This document shows positions 1-5,682 of a DNA stretch of 11,996 nucleotides, piece by piece. The stretch comes from JAJZJT01 sp964610905 (lineage in GTDB: Bacteria > Actinomycetota > Acidimicrobiia > Acidimicrobiales > RAAP-2). The notes beneath the pieces are model-generated. The model was not told the DNA's origin, made no database searches, and was given only the letters and a program-made list of their open reading frames with translations. A program made the translations under genes and the position numbers. The first letter of the stretch is position 1. Each line of letters opens with the position of its first letter. Location: assembly GCA_964610905.1 (NCBI GenBank), contig CAZSYT010000086.1, positions 1 through 11,996 of the forward strand, read 5' to 3'.

Positions 1-465
1 AGGCGGCCGGGCTGGCGCCGCGCCGCGCCGCTCGCCAGCGGGGGCTGGAGCGCTGCGGAGCCCGCCGACCAGGGGTCCTACCTCGCCGGCCGGTTCGGGA
101 CCGACGCCGGGGCGGTCGCCGCGCTCGCCGCCGATGACCCCGAGCTCGGCCAGCCCCTGGTCCCCGGGCTGCGGTACCTGGCCGCCGAGGCCGTCCACGC
201 CGTGCGCTCGGAGATGGCGTGCTCGCTCGAGGACGTCCTCGAGCGTCGCACGCGTGCCGTGCTGCGCGACGCGCTGGCCACGGCCGCCGCCGCCGAGCGC
301 GTGGCCGCTCTGGTCGCCCCCGAGCTCGGCTGGGACGCGGCGAGGGCGGCGGCGGAGGCGGAAGCCTTCCGCGCCCGCCTCGTCGCCCAGTGGGAGCGGG
401 CGGGCCTCCCCCTCCCCGTCGGGGCCGACGACGAGGGCGGGGGCGCACCGGGGCGCGGGCGGTGA
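1..465 (+). CDS. glpD: Glycerol-3-phosphate dehydrogenase GlpD, C-terminal part (5' end outside window)
   Basis: This frame is open from base 1 to a TGA at 463-465 and gives the last 154 residues of a protein whose start lies outside the window. The segment around 202-370 reads EMACSLEDVLERRTR and later APELGWD followed by an Ala/Glu-rich helix. This matches the C-terminal helical domain (DAO_C) of the FAD-dependent, membrane-associated glycerol-3-phosphate dehydrogenase, where MA-x-(S/T)LEDVL-x-RRTR is highly conserved. The enzyme oxidises sn-glycerol-3-phosphate to DHAP and passes electrons to quinone. The FAD domain cannot be seen here. The stop overlaps the GTG start of the next gene (GTGA), so the two are probably translationally coupled. 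The Gly/Arg-rich last 15 residues are a non-conserved tail. Family assignment is firm; the exact subtype is less so. Confidence 0.85.
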   Translation, partial: RRPGWRRAAPLASGGWSAAEPADQGSYLAGRFGTDAGAVAALAADDPELGQPLVPGLRYLAAEAVHAVRSEMACSLEDVLERRTRAVLRDALATAAAAERVAALVAPELGWDAARAAAEAEAFRARLVAQWERAGLPLPVGADDEGGGAPGRGR

Positions 466-2006
466 CCGAGCCGACGCCGGTGACCCCGCTCGAGACGGGC
501 GGTGCCCCTCCGGCCGAGCACCTCGGCGGGACGCGGGCCACGGTCGACGAGCGACTGGCGGCCCGACTCGCCGACGCGTGCGCCACCGTCACCCGGTCCG
601 ACGACGTCCGAGGCGAGGCCGGTCGCGACTGGTGGCCCCTCGCCATCGGCTGGGCAGCGCACGGGGAGGTGCCCGCCCTCCCGGCCCTCGTGGCCCGTCC
701 CACCACGACCGCCGAGGTCGCCGCCGTCCTCGCCCTGTGCAACGAGGGAGGCGTGCCGGTCACCCCGGCCGGCGGGCGCAGCGGGGTCTGCGGTGCGTCG
801 GTGCCGGTCTTCGGCGGCGTGTCCCTCGACCTGTGCGGCCTGTCGGGCATCGCCGACGTCGACGAGGTGTCGCTCGTGGCACGCCTGGGCGCGGGGACCT
901 TCGGGCCCGAGGTCGAAGAGGGGCTCCGCCGCCACGGGCTCACGCTCGGCCACTGGCCCCAGTCCATGGCGCTCTCGACCGTCGGCGGGTGGGTCGCGTG
1001 CCGGGGAGCCGGCCAGTACTCGACGCGCTACGGGAAGATCGAGGACATGGTCGTCGGGCTCGAGGTCGTGCTCGCCGACGGCACGGTCGTCGCGACGGGC
1101 GGACGGGGTCCTCGTGCCGCCACCGGGCCGGACCTCACCCAGCTCTTCGTGGGGAGCGAGGGCACGCTCGGCGTGGTGACCGAGGTCACCGCCCGGGTCC
1201 ACCCGGTACCGGCTGCCGAGGGGCGGCGGGCCTTCGGGTTCCCCACCTTCGCGGACGGGCTCGACGCCTGTCGGCGGGTCCTCCGGCGGGGGGCGACCCC
1301 GGCGGTGCTCCGTCTCTACGACGCCACCGAGTCGGGCCGCTCGTTCGACCACGGGGAGACCAACGTCCTCGTCGTGCTCGACGAGGCCGACCCCGCCCTC
1401 GTGGACGCCACGCTGGCTGCCGTCGACGACGAGTGCCGCCACGCCGACCGGCTCGACGACGCCCTCGTCGAGCGGTGGCTGGCCCACCGCAACGACGTCT
1501 CGGCGCTCGCCCCCCTCTGGCGCGCCGGGGTCGTCGTCGACACCGTGGAGGTGGCGGGCCGGTGGAGCGTCCTCCCCGGCCTGTACGGCGCCGTCCTCGA
1601 GGCGCTCTCCGGCGTCGAGGGCACGCTCGTGGCGTCGTCCCACCAGAGCCACGCCTACCCGGACGGCGCCTGCCTCTACTTCACCTTCGCCGGACGACAG
1701 CCCGTCGGGACCGACGCCGCCGGCGGCGACCCGACCGGTGCCCCCGGCCCGGACCAGCAGGCGTGGGCCGAGGCCTACTACCGGCACGCCTGGGACGCGG
1801 TGACCACGGCGACCCTCGAGGCGGGGGCGGCGATCAGCCACCATCACGGCATCGGGCTCAACCGGGCACGGTTCCTGCCGCGGGCCCTCGGGGCGGGCTT
1901 CGGCGTCCTCCAGTCGGTCAAGGACGCGCTCGACCCTCGCGGCATCCTCAACCCGGGCAAGTTGGGGCTGGCCACGCCGTTCGGCGAGACGGGGTGGCCG
2001 CGGTGA
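462..2006 (+). CDS. FAD-binding oxidase of the alkyldihydroxyacetonephosphate synthase (AGPS) family
   Basis: A 514-residue protein, taken from the GTG at 462 that overlaps the glpD stop; the upstream part of the open frame only shadows glpD. The N-terminal FAD-binding domain (PCMH/FAD_binding_4) covers about residues 70-250, with the phosphate loop PAGGRSGVCGA at 102-112, HWPQSMALSTVGGWVA at 164-179, YGKIEDMV at 190-197 and QLFVGSEGTLGVVTE at 227-241. The C-terminal FAD-oxidase_C domain has VLRLYD at 282-287, the YPDGACLYFTF block near 399-409, a His triplet at 460-462 (SHHHGIGLNRARFL) and the usual ending DPRGILNPGK. The His triplet and the STVGGW and IEDMV blocks are the AGPS pattern rather than that of D-lactate or glycolate oxidase. 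AGPS swaps the acyl chain of acyl-DHAP for a fatty alcohol, the committed step to ether lipids. In bacteria the family is broader, so the real substrate is unproven. Its place between glpD and a GlpK-like kinase fits a DHAP-type substrate. Confidence 0.85.
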   Translation: MTEPTPVTPLETGGAPPAEHLGGTRATVDERLAARLADACATVTRSDDVRGEAGRDWWPLAIGWAAHGEVPALPALVARPTTTAEVAAVLALCNEGGVPVTPAGGRSGVCGASVPVFGGVSLDLCGLSGIADVDEVSLVARLGAGTFGPEVEEGLRRHGLTLGHWPQSMALSTVGGWVACRGAGQYSTRYGKIEDMVVGLEVVLADGTVVATGGRGPRAATGPDLTQLFVGSEGTLGVVTEVTARVHPVPAAEGRRAFGFPTFADGLDACRRVLRRGATPAVLRLYDATESGRSFDHGETNVLVVLDEADPALVDATLAAVDDECRHADRLDDALVERWLAHRNDVSALAPLWRAGVVVDTVEVAGRWSVLPGLYGAVLEALSGVEGTLVASSHQSHAYPDGACLYFTFAGRQPVGTDAAGGDPTGAPGPDQQAWAEAYYRHAWDAVTTATLEAGAAISHHHGIGLNRARFLPRALGAGFGVLQSVKDALDPRGILNPGKLGLATPFGETGWPR

Positions 2007-2031
2007 GGCACGCCCGACCGTCGGGCCAGAC

Positions 2032-2041
2032 GAGAGGGGGG
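2032..2041 (+). promoter_or_regulatory. Purine-rich ribosome binding site of the FGGY kinase
   Basis: The purine run GAGAGGGGGG ends five bases before the GTG at 2047, inside the 40-base gap after the AGPS-like gene. It supports that GTG as the kinase start. No promoter-like pair is visible in the gap, so the kinase is probably transcribed with the two genes before it. Confidence 0.6.
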
Positions 2042-2046
2042 CAACG

Positions 2047-3516
2047 GTGAGCATCCTCGTCGTCGACGTGGGGACGTCGGGCGTCCGTGCGGCCGTCGTC
2101 CGCCCCGACGGCGGCCTCGACCACGTCCACCAGCGTCTCGTCCTGCCCGCCTCCCCCTTCCCCGGGCTCGTCGAGGTCGACGGAGCCGCCCTCGCCGCCG
2201 CCGCCGTCGAGGTGGCCTCGGCCGCCCTGGCCGACGCAGGTGCCGTCGACGCCGTCGGCATCACCAACCAGCGGGCGACGACGCTCGTGTGGGAGCGGTC
2301 GAGCGGTCAGCCGGTGGCCCCGGGCATCGGCTGGCAGGACCTCCGGACCGTCGGCACGTGCCTCGAGCTGCAGGGGAAGGGGCTCCGGCTCGCCCCCAAC
2401 GCGTCGGCCACGAAGCTCGCCGCCATCCTCGACGCCGTCGACCCGGACCGGAGCCGCTCGCGCTCGGGAGAGCTGGCCTTCGGGACGGTCGACACGCTGG
2501 TGGCCTGGGTGCTCTCGGACGGCGCCGTCCACGTCACCGACGCCACCAACGCGGCGGTGACCGGCCTGCTCGACCGCGACGCCACGGGCTGGGACCCTTC
2601 CGTCCTCGACGCCCTCGCCGTGCCCGAAGCCGTCCTCCCGTCGATCGTCGACTCGTCCGGCGTGGTGGGCACGGCGACGGCCCTCGCCGGCGCGCCGCCC
2701 ATCGCCGGCCTCGCGGGCGACCAGCAGGCGTCGCTCGTGGGCCAGGGCTGCACGGTCCCGGGCCGGGCCAAGGCCACCTTCGGCACCGGGGGGATGCTCG
2801 ACCAGTGCGTGGGCGCCGAGCGCCCACCCTTCGCCGCCCGGGGCGAGGCGGGCACCATCCCCATCGTGGCCTGGCGGCGGGACGGGGCGACGACCTGGGG
2901 CGTCGAGGCGATCCTGCTCTCGGCGGGGACGTGCGTCGAGTGGCTGCGCGACGACCTCGGCGTCATCGACGACGCCGCCCACTCGGAGGCGGTGGCAGCG
3001 GCGTGCACGGAGACCGGCGACGTCTGGTTCGTGCCCGCCCTCCTCGGCCTGGGCGCGCCGGTGTGGGACTTCGGCGCCCGAGGGACCTTCGTCGGGATCA
3101 CCCGGGGCACCGGCCGCCCCGAGCTCGTCCGGGCCGTGCTCGAGGGCGTGGCGCACCGGGGAGCCGACCTGCGCGAGGCGGCCATGGCCGACACCGGGCT
3201 CCCCATCGACACCTTGCGGGTCGACGGCGGGATGGCTGCCAACCGGGTGTTCGTGGACGCCCTCGCGGACGCCGCCGGCGTGCCCGTCGAGGTGGCCCCC
3301 GTGGTCGAGGCGACCACGCTCGGAGCCGGCTTCCTGGCCGGCATCGCCGTCGGCACCTGGGCCGACGAGTCGGAGACGGCCGAGCTGTGGGTCCCCGCGG
3401 CGACGGTCGAGCCACGTCTCGACGAGACGACCAGGCTCGAGCGCCGAGCCCGGTGGCTGCAGGCTCGGGCGCGTGCCGAGGGGACCGTCCCCGAGCTCTC
3501 CGCCCTCGACTTCTGA
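2047..3516 (+). CDS. FGGY-family carbohydrate kinase, GlpK-like, with altered substrate pocket
   Basis: A 489-residue ATP-dependent sugar/polyol kinase of normal FGGY length (GlpK is about 500). It can be aligned with E. coli glycerol kinase almost end to end: VVDVGTSG at 5-12, GITNQR at 71-76, FGTVDT at 145-150, HVTDATNA at 162-169, AGDQQASLVGQ at 223-233, the ATP-site FGTGG at 245-249, GLGAPVWD at 334-341, ARGTFVGITRG at 344-354, LRVDGGMAAN at 390-399 and TLGAGFLAG at 424-432. The catalytic base (E. coli Asp245) is D225, and Arg83 and Trp103 are kept as R76 and W96. Three other glycerol-contact positions differ: Glu84 is A77, Tyr135 is N118 and Phe270 is M250. The fold and kinase activity are therefore well supported, but glycerol as substrate is doubtful. 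A related polyol or a glycerol derivative is possible. Automated pipelines would probably call it glpK. Confidence 0.88.
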   Translation: MSILVVDVGTSGVRAAVVRPDGGLDHVHQRLVLPASPFPGLVEVDGAALAAAAVEVASAALADAGAVDAVGITNQRATTLVWERSSGQPVAPGIGWQDLRTVGTCLELQGKGLRLAPNASATKLAAILDAVDPDRSRSRSGELAFGTVDTLVAWVLSDGAVHVTDATNAAVTGLLDRDATGWDPSVLDALAVPEAVLPSIVDSSGVVGTATALAGAPPIAGLAGDQQASLVGQGCTVPGRAKATFGTGGMLDQCVGAERPPFAARGEAGTIPIVAWRRDGATTWGVEAILLSAGTCVEWLRDDLGVIDDAAHSEAVAAACTETGDVWFVPALLGLGAPVWDFGARGTFVGITRGTGRPELVRAVLEGVAHRGADLREAAMADTGLPIDTLRVDGGMAANRVFVDALADAAGVPVEVAPVVEATTLGAGFLAGIAVGTWADESETAELWVPAATVEPRLDETTRLERRARWLQARARAEGTVPELSALDF

Positions 3517-3561
3517 GGTCGCGCTCCGGTCGGGCACCCGAGCGTCCGATACCGTACCGGA

Positions 3562-3587
3562 GGCCGTCCGCGCCGTCCGCGACGGCC
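3562..3587 (+). other. GC-rich stem-loop between the FGGY kinase and moxR genes
   Basis: The arms GGCCGTC (3562-3568) and GACGGCC (3581-3587) pair perfectly. After one bulged C (3569), GCG (3570-3572) pairs with CGC (3578-3580), leaving a five-base loop. There is no T-run after it, so it is not a classical intrinsic terminator, although actinobacterial terminators often lack one. It sits 46 bases past the kinase stop and 48 bases before the moxR start. It could end the first operon or lie in the moxR leader. A weak -10-like TACCGT at 3550-3555 would put it in the leader, but no convincing -35 goes with that box. The rest of this 119-base gap shows nothing else clear. Confidence 0.35.
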
Positions 3588-3625
3588 GCCACGGGCCCGC
3601 CGCCGACGGCGAGCCGAGCGAGATC

Positions 3626-3629
3626 GGAG
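3626..3629 (+). promoter_or_regulatory. Shine-Dalgarno GGAG fixing the moxR start
   Basis: GGAG lies six bases before the ATG at 3636. The same reading frame is open far upstream through the kinase gene, so this site is what decides the start. Confidence 0.6.
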
Positions 3630-3635
3630 CTGGAG

Positions 3636-4676
3636 ATGACCATCGGGAGCGGTCGGGCGGCCACGGCCACCGGCGCCGGACCGGCGCCTCTGCCCGTGCC
3701 GGGGCGGGCGGACCAGCCGGCACCGTCCCACGCCCCGTTGACGGACGCCATGGCGCTCGCCGTCGGCCTCCGGGGCGCGCTGTCGGACGTCCTGCTCGGC
3801 GCCGACGAGGCCGTGGGGGCGGCCGTCGTGGCGGCCCTGTCGGGCAGCCACCTGCTCATCGAGGACGTCCCCGGGGTGGGCAAGACGGTGCTCGCCCGTG
3901 CGCTCGCCACCGCCCTCGGCGCCGGGCTGGCACGGATCCAGGGACACCCGGACCTCCTGCCCTCGGACGTCACCGGGGTGAGCGTCTTCGCCCAGGACAG
4001 GGGGAGCTGGGAGTTCCGGCCCGGCCCGGTCTTCGCACCGGTGGTTCTCGTCGACGAGCTCAACCGGACCCCGCCGCGCACCCAGTCGGCCCTGCTCGAG
4101 GCCATGGAGGAGGGCCAGGTGTCCGTCGACGGGACGTCGTGGCCGCTGCCCCGGCCCCACCTGGTGGTCGCCACCCAGAACCCGGTGGGCCAGCTCGGGA
4201 CGTACCCGCTGGTGGAGAGCCAGCTCGACCGGTTCGGCGTCTCGACCACCATCGGCTATCCCGACCCCGAGGTCGAGCAGCGGCTCGTGCTCCACGACGG
4301 TGGGCGCGACGCCCTCGCGGCGCTGACGCCGGCCGGGTCGCCGGCCACGTGGGGCGCGGCCATCGAGGCCACTGCCACGGTGGCCGTCGCCCCCGCCGTG
4401 GCCGCCTACGCGGTGGCCGTCGTCCGGGCCACCCGCACCGCTCCCGCCGTGCGGCTCGGGGCGAGCCCTCGAGCGGCGATCGCCCTCATCCGCTGCGCCC
4501 AGGCGCTCGCCGTCCTCGACCAGCGCGCCTACGTCACCCCCGACGACGTCCAGGGCGTGGCCACGGCCTGCCTCGCCCATCGGCTGGTCGTCGACGGGTC
4601 GACGGCGCCTGCCGGTCACGCCGGGCGCGCCGTCGTCCACGAGGTGCTGTCCGCCACCCCCGTCCCCCTGCTGTGA
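3636..4676 (+). CDS. MoxR-family AAA+ ATPase
   Basis: A 346-residue protein starting at the ATG after GGAG. The first ~35 residues are a Pro/Ala-rich, probably disordered leader. The AAA_3 core follows, with Walker A EDVPGVGKT at 76-84 (Lys83), Walker B VVLVDELNR at 136-144 (Asp140, Glu141), and sensor-1 ATQNP with Asn182. The AAA lid contains LGASPRA and ends in YVTPDDVQGVA. MoxR ATPases are cytoplasmic chaperone-like machines, often encoded beside DUF58 or von Willebrand A proteins that they are thought to fold, activate or load with metal. The DUF58 gene begins ten bases after this stop and a transglutaminase gene follows, so those products are the likely clients. All nucleotide-binding residues look intact. 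The family call is secure; the client is inferred from context. Confidence 0.93.
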   Translation: MTIGSGRAATATGAGPAPLPVPGRADQPAPSHAPLTDAMALAVGLRGALSDVLLGADEAVGAAVVAALSGSHLLIEDVPGVGKTVLARALATALGAGLARIQGHPDLLPSDVTGVSVFAQDRGSWEFRPGPVFAPVVLVDELNRTPPRTQSALLEAMEEGQVSVDGTSWPLPRPHLVVATQNPVGQLGTYPLVESQLDRFGVSTTIGYPDPEVEQRLVLHDGGRDALAALTPAGSPATWGAAIEATATVAVAPAVAAYAVAVVRATRTAPAVRLGASPRAAIALIRCAQALAVLDQRAYVTPDDVQGVATACLAHRLVVDGSTAPAGHAGRAVVHEVLSATPVPLL

Positions 4677-4686
4677 GCGGGCTGCG

Positions 4687-5682
4687 GTGAGCCGGCGCGG
4701 GCGGCGGCTCCCCGACGGGCGCCGGATGCGCCGCCACGTCCACCCCCAGGCCGTCTTCGGTCCGGTGGTCGGCAGCGTGGCCGGCGTCGTCGCGTGGACG
4801 GGTGTCGCCCGCTCGAGCGGTTCCGGCTGGGTGCAAGCGGTCGGCGCGCTGGTCGCCGCCGTGCTCGGGACTGGCCTCGTCGCCCCCGCGCTCGCCGCCA
4901 GCCGGGCGCGGGTGTGCTGCGTCGCGTCGCCGTCCGACGCAGTGGCCGGCTCGCCCGTCACCGTCGAGGTGGCGGTGCGCGGCCCGGCACGGCTCCGCCC
5001 GCTGTCCCCGCCGGGCACGACGACCACGGCCGCCGGGCCGGCCCGGGGCGAGCGGAGCGTGGCCGTCGAGGTCGTGCCACCGCTGCGCGGCGTGGTCACC
5101 GAGCTCGTCCTGTCGGTGGACTCCTCGGCACCGTTCGGGCTGCTGTGGTGGGGCCGGCACCACCGCGTCGCCCTGGCTCGGCCGCTCCACGTGGCACCAC
5201 GGGCGACCGAGGCCTCCATGGGCGGCGGCCGACCGGACGACCGTCCGGGCGACACCTCCCGCCTGGTGCCCGCTCCGTCCGGGCTGGCCCGCTCGGTGCG
5301 CCCCTACGTGCCCGGCGACCGCCGCCACGCCGTCCACTGGCCGGGCACCGCCCACGCCGGCTCGCTCATGGTCCGCGAAGCCGAGCAGCCGACCGACGAG
5401 CCGGTGGTGGTCGAGGTCGTGCTCCCCGACGACTTGGTGGCCGCCGAGCGGACGGCCGGCGAGGCGATGGCCACGCTGGTGGCGCTCGTCGGACGCGGCG
5501 AGCACGTGGTGCTCGTGACCGACGAGCCCGGAGGGCGCGTCGTCGCCCCGGTCGCCGACGTCGTGGACGCGGGCCGGCGGCTGGCCCGTGCCGTGGCCCG
5601 TCGGGCCGGCGCTGCGGGCGGTGGAGCGGCCCCCGGGACCGGCGTGCCGGCGGCTGGCGCCGGCGGGAGGCGCCACCCGTGA
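4687..5682 (+). CDS. DUF58 domain membrane protein
   Basis: A 331-residue protein read from the GTG at 4687, ten bases past the moxR stop. A basic N-terminus is followed by two hydrophobic segments, about residues 22-40 and 48-70, likely a membrane hairpin. Next comes a beta-rich region, then the DUF58 signature at about 205-231: RPYVPGD, then a W in HWPGTA, then SLMVREAE. The strand VVVEVVLPDD at 240-249 and a following helix resemble the start of a von Willebrand A-like fold, as in other DUF58 proteins, though no complete MIDAS motif is obvious. The last 30 residues are Ala/Gly-rich. DUF58 has no proven biochemical function; it recurs beside MoxR ATPases and transglutaminases and is probably a MoxR client at the membrane. 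The stop overlaps the next start (GTGA), indicating translational coupling. Confidence 0.87.
   Translation: MSRRGRRLPDGRRMRRHVHPQAVFGPVVGSVAGVVAWTGVARSSGSGWVQAVGALVAAVLGTGLVAPALAASRARVCCVASPSDAVAGSPVTVEVAVRGPARLRPLSPPGTTTTAAGPARGERSVAVEVVPPLRGVVTELVLSVDSSAPFGLLWWGRHHRVALARPLHVAPRATEASMGGGRPDDRPGDTSRLVPAPSGLARSVRPYVPGDRRHAVHWPGTAHAGSLMVREAEQPTDEPVVVEVVLPDDLVAAERTAGEAMATLVALVGRGEHVVLVTDEPGGRVVAPVADVVDAGRRLARAVARRAGAAGGGAAPGTGVPAAGAGGRRHP
5665..5670 (+). promoter_or_regulatory. Strong Shine-Dalgarno GGGAGG of the transglutaminase gene
   Basis: GGGAGG lies inside the last codons of the DUF58 gene, eight bases before the GTG at 5679. It fixes that GTG as the start, although the reading frame is open far upstream. 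Confidence 0.65.

Noticed and set aside
78..2267. Very long open frame (729 codons) on the - strand opposite the AGPS-like gene
   Set aside because: Stop codons are rare at this GC content. The translation is Arg/Gly/Pro-rich with no family motif, while the + strand frame has clear conserved domains throughout.
3530..3541. Small inverted repeat TCGGGCACCCGA after the kinase stop
   Set aside because: Only about four base pairs can form once a minimal loop is allowed. That is too weak to call, and such repeats are common in GC-rich DNA.
2289..3635. Possible long N-terminal extension of the MoxR ATPase
   Set aside because: The frame is open upstream but only shadows the kinase gene. A Shine-Dalgarno and ATG at 3636 give a protein of normal MoxR length.
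2307..5255. 982-codon open frame on the - strand across the kinase, moxR and DUF58 genes
   Set aside because: It crosses three well-supported genes and an intergenic gap, and its composition is low-complexity Arg/Ser/Pro. It is a GC artefact.
4794..5678. Possible long N-terminal extension of the transglutaminase
   Set aside because: This part is Arg-rich and overlaps the DUF58 coding sequence in another frame. GGGAGG and the GTG at 5679 mark the start, directly before the membrane domain.
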